A DNA stretch of 64,000 nucleotides from an uncultured Flavobacteriaceae bacterium (GCA_943842245.1 CALTAJ010000002.1:1065700-1129699), one strand, 5' to 3'. Shown: positions 29,646 to 38,249, counted from the first letter of the stretch. The notes: generated from the sequence alone by a model not told the origin. Program-made: numbers and translations.

Positions 29646-29743
29646 GTTTTGTTTCGACAAAACAAAGTTCATTCATTTATTAATTAAACCTGTTGCTTAA
29701 ACCGCTAGTGCGGAAATTAGTTTAGCATCTAAACATGTTTAAA
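29646..29743 (+). promoter_or_regulatory. Structured leader between rpsI and rpsB
   Basis: A 145-base gap holds three clear foldable elements. GTTTTGT-TTCG-ACAAAAC (29646-29663) is a perfect 7-bp stem with a TTCG loop but no T-run. GCT(T)AAAC pairs with GTTTAGC (29695-29726) and encloses CGC-TAGT-GCG. TAAACATGTTTA (about 29730-29741) is a perfect palindrome. The second and third lie before rpsB and could form an S2-responsive leader. I do not assign it to a named RNA family. Confidence 0.45.
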
Positions 29744-29782
29744 TACTTGTTGCTAATCAAAAGGAACGTAAACTAAAACAAA

Positions 29783-30664
29783 ATGGCAAAACCAGAAGTA
29801 AATGACCTGCTTAATGCAGGTGTCCACTTTGGACACTTAACCCGAAAGTGGAACCCTAATATGGCTCCCTATATATATATGGAGCGTAATGGAATCCATA
29901 TTATCAACCTTTACAAGACTGCTGCAAAAATCGAAGAGACTAACTCAGCTCTAAAAAAGATTGCCGCCTCTGGAAGGAAAATTCTATTTGTAGCTACTAA
30001 AAAACAAGCCAAAGATATTGTAGCTGAAAAAGCAAATGCTGTAAACATGCCTTATATAACTGAGCGTTGGCCAGGAGGAATGTTAACAAACTTTATTACT
30101 ATTAGAAAAGCGGTAAAGAAAATGGCTGCTATAGATCGTATGAAAAAAGATGGAACTTTTGAAACACTTTCCAAAAAAGAGCGTCTTCAAGTAGACCGTC
30201 AACGTGCTAAACTTGAAAAGAATTTAGGTTCAATAACTGATATGACACGCTTACCAGGTGCAATTTTTATAGTAGATACTACTCGTGAACACATTGCTGT
30301 TAAGGAAGCGCAAAAATTAAAGATTCCAATCTTTGCTATGGTAGACACTAATTCAGATCCAAGGGATGTTGATTTTGTAATCCCTTCAAACGATGATGCT
30401 TCTAAATCTATAGATAAGATATTAGATCTTGTTACATCTGCAGTGGCTGAAGGCCTTAGTGAGCGTAAAAGCGAAAAAGAAGCCACTGAGGCTAGTGATG
30501 CTTCTAAAATGGAAGCTGCTGCAAAAGAAGATGAGGCCAAGTCTAAAGTCGAAACTGTTGAGGAAAAGAAACAAGAAACTTCTAAAAACGATCAGCAAAA
30601 TGAAAAAGCTTCCTCAAAACAAGCTCCTTCTGATAAGGAAGTAAAGAAAGAAAAAGACGCATAA
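29783..30664 (+). CDS. rpsB: 30S ribosomal protein S2 with long Lys/Glu-rich tail
   Basis: Ribosomal protein uS2, 293 residues. The core (about 1 to 230) has LLNAGVHFGHLTRKWNPNMA at the start and the usual NSDPRDVDFVIPSNDD region. About 65 extra residues at the C-terminus are low complexity, rich in Lys, Glu, Ala and Ser, and probably disordered. It is paired with tsf, 20 bases downstream, as in most bacteria. Confidence 0.97.
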   Translation: MAKPEVNDLLNAGVHFGHLTRKWNPNMAPYIYMERNGIHIINLYKTAAKIEETNSALKKIAASGRKILFVATKKQAKDIVAEKANAVNMPYITERWPGGMLTNFITIRKAVKKMAAIDRMKKDGTFETLSKKERLQVDRQRAKLEKNLGSITDMTRLPGAIFIVDTTREHIAVKEAQKLKIPIFAMVDTNSDPRDVDFVIPSNDDASKSIDKILDLVTSAVAEGLSERKSEKEATEASDASKMEAAAKEDEAKSKVETVEEKKQETSKNDQQNEKASSKQAPSDKEVKKEKDA

Positions 30665-30684
30665 CTAACTAAAATTATATAACT

Positions 30685-31503
30685 GTGAAAATTACTGCAT
30701 CTGAAGTAAATAAACTCCGCCAAGCTACTGGAGCGGGAATGATGGACTGCAAAAAAGCTCTTGTCGAAGCAGAAGGTGACTTTGAAAAGGCTGTAGAAAA
30801 TCTTCGTAAAAAAGGACAAAAAGTTGCTGCTAATAGGGCGGATCGAGACTCATCCGAGGGAGCGGTGCTTGCTAAAGTGAATCAAGATAATACTTCAGGA
30901 GTAATAGTTTCAATAAACTGTGAAACTGATTTTGTTGCAAAAAATGAATCTTACCTTTCCTTAGCTAAAGAACTTACCGATACTGCATTGGGTCATGAAA
31001 CACTAGAAAGCTTCTTAGCAGCCGATTTCAAGGGCATGAGTGTTGCTGAAAAACTTACGGAACAGACTGGAGTGATAGGTGAAAAAATAGAAATTGGTGA
31101 TTTTAAAACTTTAAAAGCACCTTATATAGGTTTATATATTCATGCGGGAAATAAGATTGCTACCCTTGTAGGCCTTTCTGCTAAGGTGGAAGATGCTGCC
31201 GAAGTATCAAAAAATGTTGCAATGCAAGCTGCTGCAATGAATCCTATTGCACTCAATGAGGAAGGTGTAGATGCTTCTATTATTGAAAAAGAAATTGAGA
31301 TTGCCAAAGATCAACTTCGCCAAGAAGGTAAACCTGAAGAAATGTTAGATAAAATTGCTCAAGGAAAAATCAAACGTTTCTTTAAGGACAACACTCTAAT
31401 AAATCAAGACTTTATTAAAGACAGTAAAATTTCGGTAGGTAAATATGTTAAGTCTGTTGGAGATATTGAAGTTACAGGCTTTGCTCGAGTAGCTCTTGTC
31501 TGA
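30685..31503 (+). CDS. tsf: Elongation factor Ts
   Basis: Nucleotide exchange factor for EF-Tu, 272 residues. The N-terminal UBA-like domain carries VNKLRQATGAGMMDCKKAL, the EF-Tu contact TDFVAKNE is present, and the core repeats follow. The start is GTG. It ends the rpsB-tsf unit at a strong terminator. Confidence 0.97.
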   Translation: MKITASEVNKLRQATGAGMMDCKKALVEAEGDFEKAVENLRKKGQKVAANRADRDSSEGAVLAKVNQDNTSGVIVSINCETDFVAKNESYLSLAKELTDTALGHETLESFLAADFKGMSVAEKLTEQTGVIGEKIEIGDFKTLKAPYIGLYIHAGNKIATLVGLSAKVEDAAEVSKNVAMQAAAMNPIALNEEGVDASIIEKEIEIAKDQLRQEGKPEEMLDKIAQGKIKRFFKDNTLINQDFIKDSKISVGKYVKSVGDIEVTGFARVALV

Positions 31504-31525
31504 TTTATTTTATCTTAAATAAATT

Positions 31526-31556
31526 AAACACACCTTATTAATAAGGTGTGTTTTTT
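31526..31556 (+). terminator. Intrinsic terminator after tsf
   Basis: A perfect 28-base palindrome, AAACACACCTT and its complement around ATTAAT, followed by T-rich sequence, lies 23 bases after the tsf stop. Confidence 0.9.
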
Positions 31557-31567
31557 ACTTTTATTTT

Positions 31568-32170
31568 ATGAGTAAAATTCGATGTGATTGGTGCTTAGGT
31601 GATAAGCTTTATGAAAATTATCATGATAAAGAATGGGGTGTTCCAGTTTTTGATGATAGATTATTATTCGAATCCCTAACATTGGAGACTTTTCAAGCAG
31701 GACTCAGTTGGATTACAGTTTTACGTAAACGAGAACATTTTAAGAAAGCGTTTGATAATTTTGACTACAGAAAAATAGCTTCATATAATATTCAAAAAAA
31801 GGATGAACTCATGTCCAATCCTAGTATAATTCGAAACCGTCAAAAAATAGAGTCAACAATAAAAAATGCTAAATCTTTTATGAAAATTCAAAAATCAAAA
31901 GGAAGTTTTTCGAATTATATATGGGAATTTGTTTCGGGTAATCCAATTTTAAATGATTACAAAAAATCAAATGAAATTCCAACTTATACTTCCCTTTCTA
32001 AATCTATTAGTAAGGATTTAAAGCAAAATGGTTTTAAGTTTATTGGACCCACTTTAGTTTACTCCTATATGCAAGCTATAGGGATAGTAAATGATCACCT
32101 TATAGATTGTTTTCGTTATTCAAAAGTCCAGTTTAAACTTAAAAAGGTAGGTCATCATCTACTTCTTTAG
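31568..32170 (+). CDS. tag: DNA-3-methyladenine glycosylase I
   Basis: Base-excision repair enzyme removing 3-methyladenine, 200 residues. It has the family start RCDWCLGDKLYENYHDKEWG (zinc Cys and His) and ends with NDHLIDCF (second zinc pair), plus the substrate pocket ETFQAGLSWITVLRKRE. Its 3' end overlaps the convergent DUF3127 gene by 32 bases. Confidence 0.95.
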   Translation: MSKIRCDWCLGDKLYENYHDKEWGVPVFDDRLLFESLTLETFQAGLSWITVLRKREHFKKAFDNFDYRKIASYNIQKKDELMSNPSIIRNRQKIESTIKNAKSFMKIQKSKGSFSNYIWEFVSGNPILNDYKKSNEIPTYTSLSKSISKDLKQNGFKFIGPTLVYSYMQAIGIVNDHLIDCFRYSKVQFKLKKVGHHLLL

Positions 32171-32513
32171 GTTCTCCTTCTGCAGGCTCAAAAGCAGATG
32201 GTGGGGGCATAGGTGGCATCTCAGATACTACTGAACCCTCTGTTGCTTCAATTTTCCAACCTTGAATAGAATTAAAGTATTTCGTTTGTCCTTCTGGATT
32301 AACCCATTCACGTCCACGTAAGTTTATTCCTATTTTTACATCTTGTCCAACTTGGTATGTGTTGAGTAAATCGCACTTATCTTGTATAAATTCTATTAAA
32401 ATATGTTGGGGGTATTGCTCTTCAGTGGTAATTACAACTTCCCTTTTTCTAAACCCGTTACTTCCATAAGTTTTAGTTTCGTCAATCCATTTAATTTTTC
32501 CAGATAGTTCCAT
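32139..32513 (-). CDS. DUF3127 protein with SSB-like acidic tail
   Basis: A 124-residue protein with a predicted small beta-barrel (about residues 1 to 90, the DUF3127 region, for example FRKREVVITTEEQYPQHI), a Pro- and Glu-rich linker and the ending DDDLPF. That ending resembles the SSB tail (DDDIPF) that recruits repair and replication proteins. DUF3127 proteins are thought to have an OB-like fold; nucleic-acid binding here is inference. It has its own promoter and overlaps tag tail to tail. Confidence 0.85.
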   Translation of the reverse strand: MELSGKIKWIDETKTYGSNGFRKREVVITTEEQYPQHILIEFIQDKCDLLNTYQVGQDVKIGINLRGREWVNPEGQTKYFNSIQGWKIEATEGSVVSEMPPMPPPSAFEPAEGEPKEVDDDLPF

Positions 32514-32531
32514 ATTTTTTAATGCTTAATA

Positions 32532-32560
32532 CAAAAATAGTAAAAGTTTTCAGCGGTCAA
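32532..32560 (-). promoter_or_regulatory. Promoter of the DUF3127 gene (TTG-N18-TATTTTTG)
   Basis: On the minus strand TTG (32560-32558) is followed after 18 bases by TATTTTTG (32539-32532), a complete Bacteroidota promoter, 18 bases before the ATG. Confidence 0.75.
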
Positions 32561-32616
32561 CTAGGCTTTGAGTCTATTTTGTTAAATTGAGTTATCTTCG
32601 TTTTGAACAACTTGTT

Positions 32617-33801
32617 ATGAAACTGCTTAGCAACTTGAAAAATCAACTAAAAAACAGCTGGCTGTTTTTTGCTTTCGCTCTAGTAATTTTGATTTTATGG
32701 AACACCAATTTACTCTTTGAAAGTTTAAGTCTTCAAGAACGTAATAAGATGGAGCTATGGGGAATGGCTCAAAAAGAGTACATACAAAACCCTAGCTCAA
32801 GTAATCTGACTTTTGAGATACTTCAACGTTCAGGAGTTAACCCTATGATTCAAGTAAATGAATTTGGCCGTATTATTGAATTCCGGAATATTGAGTGGAA
32901 TATTAAAAAACAAGACTCTACCAAGCTATACTCAATTTTAGAAAAAATAAAAAAAGAGAATGATCCTATACTAATTCAATTCCGAAACGGGATAGGAGAC
33001 TTAGTCGTGAACCAAGCGCTTTATTATGGAAATTCCTCTACACTAAAAAAACTACAATATTATCCTTTAGCTTTATTGCTTATTATTTTTCTTTTTGGAG
33101 CAATGCTATATTTCTTCTTTAAAACTTCTCGAATTGCAGAGCAAAATAGACTTTGGGCAGCTATGGCAAAGGAAACCGCACATCAAATAGGAACTCCTTT
33201 AACCTCTATGGTGGGCTGGATTACACTTTTGAAAGAAAAACAAAAAAAATCAATTCCACTAATTGAAATTGAAAAAGATATAGCCCGATTAAACCTTATT
33301 ACTGATCGATTTTCTAAAGTAGGTTCTATTCCTAAACTTGTAGCTTCAGATCTGACTTCCGTGATTAAAGAAACTGTAAATTATCTTCAAAAAAGAAGCT
33401 CTGAACATATTAAATTTAAAATTCAGCTTCCCAATAAAAAAATTATAATTCCCTTAAATTCCCAACTTATAAGTTGGACGCTTGAGAATTTGATTAAAAA
33501 TGGGATTGATGCAATGAATGGTAAGGGAAACCTTAATATTAGATTGTTAGAAAAAGCATCAGAGATAGAAATTTTGATTTCTGATACTGGTTCTGGAATG
33601 AAAAAAGAGGTTGCAAATAAGATTTTTAAGCCTGGTTTTACAACTAAAACTAGGGGCTGGGGTCTTGGACTTTCATTAGCTAAAAGGATAATTGTTGATT
33701 TTCATAAAGGAAAAATAAGTGTCTTAAAAACAGTTCTTGGAAAAGGAACAAGTTTTCAAGTACTATTAAAAAAAGCTCCTTTTAAGAATTCTAAAGAATA
33801 A
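32617..33801 (+). CDS. Sensor histidine kinase
   Basis: Membrane signal transducer of 394 residues (ATG at 32617; the track's TTG is ten codons upstream). Two membrane helices (about 12 to 32 and 146 to 168) flank an extracytoplasmic sensor of roughly 110 residues. HisKA-type box ETAHQIGTPLTSMVGW contains the phospho-His, followed by N box NLIKNGIDAM, G1 ISDTGSGM and G2 GWGLGLSLAKRI. No response regulator gene is adjacent, so it is an orphan here. It overlaps the convergent HIT gene by 11 bases. Confidence 0.92.
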   Translation: MKLLSNLKNQLKNSWLFFAFALVILILWNTNLLFESLSLQERNKMELWGMAQKEYIQNPSSSNLTFEILQRSGVNPMIQVNEFGRIIEFRNIEWNIKKQDSTKLYSILEKIKKENDPILIQFRNGIGDLVVNQALYYGNSSTLKKLQYYPLALLLIIFLFGAMLYFFFKTSRIAEQNRLWAAMAKETAHQIGTPLTSMVGWITLLKEKQKKSIPLIEIEKDIARLNLITDRFSKVGSIPKLVASDLTSVIKETVNYLQKRSSEHIKFKIQLPNKKIIIPLNSQLISWTLENLIKNGIDAMNGKGNLNIRLLEKASEIEILISDTGSGMKKEVANKIFKPGFTTKTRGWGLGLSLAKRIIVDFHKGKISVLKTVLGKGTSFQVLLKKAPFKNSKE

Positions 33802-34186
33802 GAAAAGAAGTGATCGATTCAGCAGTTTTTTTCATTTCATCTGAACTAAGCTCAACTTTCTTCTGAAATCGAATATCATCCATAACTTCTAAAGGAATGA
33901 GATGAATATGAGCATGGGGAACATCCAAACCAACTACTGTCATTCCTATTCGCTTACATGGAATTGCTTGCCGAATTGCTAATGCTACTTTACGGGAGAA
34001 ATGCATCAATCGGCTATAATCCACCTCGTTTAAGTCAAAAAGTTTATCTACAGGTTTTTTAGGAACACATAAAACGTGACCTTTAGAATTGGGGTTAATG
34101 TCCAAAAAAGCAAAACAGGATTTGTTTTCACCAACTTTATAGCTTGGAATCTCTCCAGAAATTATTTTACTAAAAAGCGTTTCCAT
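33791..34186 (-). CDS. HIT family hydrolase
   Basis: Histidine-triad nucleotide hydrolase or transferase of 131 residues. It starts with LFSKIISGEIPSYKVGE and has the catalytic triad HAHIHLIPL (about residue 97). Substrate is a nucleoside phosphoramidate or similar in the family. Its ATG overlaps the greA stop by one base, so the two are co-transcribed. Confidence 0.94.
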   Translation of the reverse strand: METLFSKIISGEIPSYKVGENKSCFAFLDINPNSKGHVLCVPKKPVDKLFDLNEVDYSRLMHFSRKVALAIRQAIPCKRIGMTVVGLDVPHAHIHLIPLEVMDDIRFQKKVELSSDEMKKTAESITSFLIL

Positions 34187-34662
34187 TAGTCACGAGATAT
34201 AGAAATAATTTCAAGTTGAATACTGCCGTTAGGAACATTTATATCGGTAACATCCCCTACTTCTTTCCCTAGTAGCCCTTTTCCAATTGGAGATTCTACA
34301 GAAATTTTGCCAGTTTTTAAGTCTGCCTCACTTTGTGCTACAAGTTTATATTTCATTACTGCAGAATTAGCCTTGTTTTTAACCTCGACATTAGACAGAA
34401 CAAGAACCTTAGAATTATCTAATTCAGATTCATTAATAATTCTTGCATTTGCTAATGTGTTTTCAAGTTTTGCAATTTGCATTTCAAGCATTCCTTGAGC
34501 TTCTTTTGCAGCATCATATTCTGCATTTTCACTGAGATCACCCTTATCTCTTGCTTCGGCAATAGCCTGAGATGCTTTTGGGCGTTCGATATCTTTGAGT
34601 TTATTTAACTCTTCTCGAAGCTTTTTCAAGCCTTCTTCGGTGTAATAAGATACTTTACTCAT
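34186..34662 (-). CDS. greA: Transcription elongation factor GreA
   Basis: Rescues backtracked RNA polymerase by stimulating transcript cleavage. The 158-residue protein has the N-terminal coiled coil with the acidic tip GDLSENAEYDAAKEAQ and the C-terminal globular domain ending in ESPIGKGLLGKEVGD and LEIISI. Head of a greA-HIT unit. The leader holds a terminator-like hairpin. Confidence 0.97.
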   Translation of the reverse strand: MSKVSYYTEEGLKKLREELNKLKDIERPKASQAIAEARDKGDLSENAEYDAAKEAQGMLEMQIAKLENTLANARIINESELDNSKVLVLSNVEVKNKANSAVMKYKLVAQSEADLKTGKISVESPIGKGLLGKEVGDVTDINVPNGSIQLEIISISRD

Positions 34663-34684
34663 GATTTATACGTTTAATATAAAC

Positions 34685-34709
34685 AAAAAATCCTCCCTAA
34701 AGGTGGATT
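34685..34709 (-). promoter_or_regulatory. Terminator-like hairpin in the greA leader
   Basis: Read on the minus strand, AATCC-A-CC pairs with GG-A-GGATT around TTTAG and is followed by a run of six T, 23 bases before the greA ATG. A -7 element (TATCTTTG) lies just upstream, so the hairpin would be at the very 5' end of the message. It could be an attenuator or a 5' stability element. Confidence 0.45.
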
Positions 34710-34712
34710 CTA

Positions 34713-34720
34713 CAAAGATA
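34713..34720 (-). promoter_or_regulatory. Promoter -7 element of greA
   Basis: The minus strand reads TATCTTTG, a full TAnnTTTG match, about 50 bases before the ATG. No clear -33 TTG was seen. Confidence 0.55.
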
Positions 34721-34725
34721 CGCAA

Positions 34726-35184
34726 TTGAAACAAGGCATTAAAATATTTCAAAATTTCTACTTATTGATTCTATTAAGTTCACTTGTTCTTGTGGGTTGT
34801 AGCAAGAGAACACTAGAACGAAATCCTTACCTAGTTGATGTACGCTTTCAAAGAGAAATAAACCTATCACTTCCATTATACAACAGCCTTAATTTTGTTG
34901 GTGGAAGTCTTTTAATTCCAGATATAGGAATAAATGGAGTTCTGGTCTTTAATCTCAATGGAAGTACATATCTCGCTTGGGAAGCCACTTGCCCAAATCA
35001 TATTCCTGAAATTTGTTCTACTTTATCCATAAGTGGTGTTTTGGCTGAATGCCATTGTGAAGATTTTCAATACAGTCTTGCTACTGGACAACTACTTAAT
35101 CCTAGCGAAGATTTAAATCCTCCTCAAGGATTGTTATTCTATCAGGTTCAAAATTTTAATGGTACATTAAGAATATCAAATTAA
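34726..35184 (+). CDS. Rieske-like lipoprotein with altered ligand motif
   Basis: Exported 152-residue protein with a lipobox (SLVLVGC, Cys about residue 25). Later it has ATCPNH and, about 25 residues on, ECHCEDFQYS, arranged like the two ligand loops of a Rieske [2Fe-2S] domain, but the standard CxH and CxxH spacing is not kept, so cluster binding is uncertain. No ATG fits the signal peptide; TTG at 34726 is the probable start. The next gene, 11 bases on, is probably co-transcribed. Confidence 0.75.
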   Translation: MKQGIKIFQNFYLLILLSSLVLVGCSKRTLERNPYLVDVRFQREINLSLPLYNSLNFVGGSLLIPDIGINGVLVFNLNGSTYLAWEATCPNHIPEICSTLSISGVLAECHCEDFQYSLATGQLLNPSEDLNPPQGLLFYQVQNFNGTLRISN

Positions 35185-35195
35185 TAATATACCCT

Positions 35196-35969
35196 ATGAA
35201 ATTAAACGCTAAAAGCGCATTAAAATATTCCATTTTTCTGGTAGTATTTTTACTTCAAGGCACTTTTTGTCATGCTCAACTTCTAGAGTTAGATTATACC
35301 AAAGACAAACGAGAGGAAAGTAGTTTTCGAGCTCAATTAATCCGGACAGGAATTATAGGGGTTAGTAGTTTAAAGCATATTGATGTTACAGTAGAAGGAT
35401 TAAAACTTCGTTTTGATAGTAAAAAAAGAACTCATTTATCACTTACCATATATGGCACAAGAACTATATGGAGAGGAAATCGAATTGATGAACTTAATAC
35501 TTTTGACTTTTTAATGAATCCGATAGGAGGAACTGTAAATGGTAGTTTTTTTACGAGCTACTCAATTAATAAAAATAAGCTAAAAAATACAAAATTAGCG
35601 CTGAGTTTCGGAAAGAAATGGATTCAGGGTCCCCCACTACCAAATTTTAAAAATTCTTCTTTTTTTGATAATTATGGACGTTTGGGGTGGATTTATCAAA
35701 GAACTCTGGCAGAAGATGCTTTGACTAATAGCGCCTTATATTTTTGGGCTTTCCCCAGTATGATTATTCATCAGGCATCCAAAGAAAATAGAATAAAATT
35801 TTTTAATAATCAATTAGACCCTTTTTCTTATGGTTATGCCCTAGAATTTGGCTTGGAATACAATACAAAACTGAAAGTTACCCTAATCGGACAACAAATT
35901 CTCAATACTGATCCTAGTGGAGATTTTGATAATTTTGTGGCCCGTTTGATCTTTGGGTATAGATTCTAA
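35196..35969 (+). CDS. Probable outer-membrane beta-barrel protein, function unknown
   Basis: A 257-residue exported protein with a signal peptide (to about residue 27, ending CHAQ), alternating polar and hydrophobic strands and the aromatic C-terminal ending ARLIFGYRF, typical of outer-membrane barrels. No family recognised. It follows the Rieske-like lipoprotein and overlaps the end of the convergent TonB receptor by 4 bases. Confidence 0.7.
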   Translation: MKLNAKSALKYSIFLVVFLLQGTFCHAQLLELDYTKDKREESSFRAQLIRTGIIGVSSLKHIDVTVEGLKLRFDSKKRTHLSLTIYGTRTIWRGNRIDELNTFDFLMNPIGGTVNGSFFTSYSINKNKLKNTKLALSFGKKWIQGPPLPNFKNSSFFDNYGRLGWIYQRTLAEDALTNSALYFWAFPSMIIHQASKENRIKFFNNQLDPFSYGYALEFGLEYNTKLKVTLIGQQILNTDPSGDFDNFVARLIFGYRF

Positions 35970-38191
35970 AAACGAAGCTTTAGCCCAGTTAAGAAATTAA
36001 TTCCTGCTTGTGGGTAATAACCTGAACCTTCGATAGTTTTAACCTGTCCTACAACTGAAAAGTCATCGTCATAAGTGAAAAAATATCCGTTAGATTCATA
36101 TTTAGCATTGAAAATATTGTTAATTAAAAATGACCACTGAATTTCTGAAACCCATTTGTTAGGTTTCCATATAAATACTGCATTCAGATCATTTACAAAA
36201 TAAGCCTCTAAAGTCGAGTTTTCTGAATCAATATTTCCCATATACTGCTTACCTACATACTTAGATAAGAGGCCTATTTGAAATTTAGTTGAAGGAACAT
36301 ACATAATTGCGCTCCCACCCACAAGGTTTGGAGAGTATGCTAGTTGTGTTTTTCCTAAATTCTCTAAAACCCCATCGCGTTTAAAGTAAAAATCTAAATT
36401 TTGATTACTACTTAAAGCAATGTTTGGCTGCCACAGCCAATTGGAACTTAAATTCATTTTGAGTTCTAGCTCAATCCCAAGACGTCTACTTTTACCTACA
36501 TTTTGACGGATGGGTGAGCCAACTGCGTCGATAGCTCCTGTTAAAACTAATTGGTCTTTATACTCCATCCAATAAATATTAGTTTGAGCTTGAATTTTTG
36601 ACGTTTTAATTCGCCATCCCAATTCAAAGTCATCTAGTTTTTCTGGCTTTGGAGTGCCATTTTCATAATCCGTTCGATTGGGTTCACGTTGTGCTTTAGC
36701 ATAAGAAAAATAAATCTTTTGCCCCGAGGCAACTTGATATGTAAGTCCTGCTTTTGGATTAAAGAATAAAAAATTATCATCTACTGAAAAAAAATCGGGT
36801 CCAGCAATCTGACCGGAAACTTCATATTCTATTGAACGAATCTGTAAATCAACAAAGGTTGTAAGGCCTTCAAAAATAGAATATGTTGCCTTAGCAAAAA
36901 AACTACCTTCTGTTTTGATTCCTTGATTTTCATAAAATCGATGGTTGGGAAGTAACTCACCTAGATTTTGACCCCATATCAGGTCCCCAAAATGATCACC
37001 AACATATCGGCTATACAATCCTCCAAAGTTTAGACTCGTAGCATTTGTGTTGTAATTCAACCCTAAAGTCATAACATAGTAATCATTATCTAACCATTTT
37101 TGACTTATATTTTCACTATTTATGATGGTTGTATCACCCAAAGAGAAGGGTTTTAATTGTAAATAATCAAAAGATGTTGTCCCGGAAAAACCTACATTTT
37201 GATCATACCATAGGTCGTTGTACTCCTCGTAGAAACCACTTCCGTGAGTATAATTTAATCCTAATGCAAAATTCCAATTGGAGTTGAGTCGCTCATTCCA
37301 ATGAAATTGATAATGTTCTTGAGAATAATTATCCACTTGATTTTCATAAAATGCAACTCTATTACCCCTCTGGTCATAAATCTCTCCTGCAGGATTAAAT
37401 GTTCTGTTTGACTCAAGTGTTATTGGATCTAAACCATACCAAGATTGATAAGTGATTTCTTGTCCTCCGAACACTAGTGCTTTAATAAGGGTATTTTCAT
37501 CTTTAAACGTGCCTTGAAAAAAATACGAATTTAAATTAGAAGAGGCTCGATCTACGTAGCCATCTGAATTTATTTGTGACAGACGCCCAGAAAGTGTAAA
37601 CCCCTTATTCAGTGTTCCTGAAGAAAACTGAAGCGTATTTTTTAGTGAGTTAAAACTTCCTAAACTAGTCGCAATAGAAGCAAATGCTTCTTCTTGTAAC
37701 GCCTCTGTTTTCAAATTTAAACTAGCGCCAAAAGCCGCCGATCCATTTGTAGAAGTTCCTACCCCTCGTTGGAGTTGAATCGTTTCTACCGAAGAAGCAA
37801 AATCAGGAAGGTTGACCCAAAAAGTCCCTTGAGATTCTGCATCATTGTATGGGATCCCATTTATGGTGACATTAACTCTTGTTGCATCGCTCCCCCGTAC
37901 ACGAATTCCTGTATAACCAATACCTGCTCCTGCATCACTGGTGGTTACTACTCCGGGAAGGTAATTAAGTAGAATTGGGATGTCTTGTCCTAAGTTTCTA
38001 GCGTTAATCTCTTTGCGTGTAACGTTTGTAAATGTTACTGGGCTGTCCTCATTAGCTCGAATTCCATTTAATAATACTTCTTCTAAACTAATTGTTTTAA
38101 TGGAATCTTTTAATTTTTCATTATTTGGTGACTGTGAAAAAAGTAGTATTATATTAATAAAAAATAAAAAGTTTAATCGTATTTGTCTCAT
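35966..38191 (-). CDS. TonB-dependent receptor, probably for thiamine
   Basis: Outer-membrane active transporter of 741 residues. The ATG at 38191 (MRQIRLNFLFF) starts the signal peptide; the track's start is a TTG. The plug domain (GYTGIRVRGSDATRVNVTIN, QLQRGVGTSTNG) is followed by the barrel and a terminal LKLRF with aromatic last residue. There is no N-terminal carboxypeptidase-like domain and no SusD partner. A TPP riboswitch lies directly upstream, and a PnuT-type transporter and a thiamine-binding protein are in the same block, so thiamine or a derivative is the likely substrate (inferred from context). Confidence 0.92.
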   Translation of the reverse strand: MRQIRLNFLFFINIILLFSQSPNNEKLKDSIKTISLEEVLLNGIRANEDSPVTFTNVTRKEINARNLGQDIPILLNYLPGVVTTSDAGAGIGYTGIRVRGSDATRVNVTINGIPYNDAESQGTFWVNLPDFASSVETIQLQRGVGTSTNGSAAFGASLNLKTEALQEEAFASIATSLGSFNSLKNTLQFSSGTLNKGFTLSGRLSQINSDGYVDRASSNLNSYFFQGTFKDENTLIKALVFGGQEITYQSWYGLDPITLESNRTFNPAGEIYDQRGNRVAFYENQVDNYSQEHYQFHWNERLNSNWNFALGLNYTHGSGFYEEYNDLWYDQNVGFSGTTSFDYLQLKPFSLGDTTIINSENISQKWLDNDYYVMTLGLNYNTNATSLNFGGLYSRYVGDHFGDLIWGQNLGELLPNHRFYENQGIKTEGSFFAKATYSIFEGLTTFVDLQIRSIEYEVSGQIAGPDFFSVDDNFLFFNPKAGLTYQVASGQKIYFSYAKAQREPNRTDYENGTPKPEKLDDFELGWRIKTSKIQAQTNIYWMEYKDQLVLTGAIDAVGSPIRQNVGKSRRLGIELELKMNLSSNWLWQPNIALSSNQNLDFYFKRDGVLENLGKTQLAYSPNLVGGSAIMYVPSTKFQIGLLSKYVGKQYMGNIDSENSTLEAYFVNDLNAVFIWKPNKWVSEIQWSFLINNIFNAKYESNGYFFTYDDDFSVVGQVKTIEGSGYYPQAGINFLTGLKLRF

Positions 38192-38249
38192 TTGAATGTA
38201 TTTATTCAAATAAAAGGGATAATTATTTGCTGTTAATAATTATTCTTGA

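Noticed and set aside
29646-29663. Hairpin with TTCG loop as a terminator of rplM-rpsI
   Set aside because: The stem is perfect but no T-run follows, so I kept it only as part of the structured leader region.
30429-30644. 71-residue plus-strand ORF within rpsB
   Set aside because: It is a frame shadow of the Lys-rich S2 tail.
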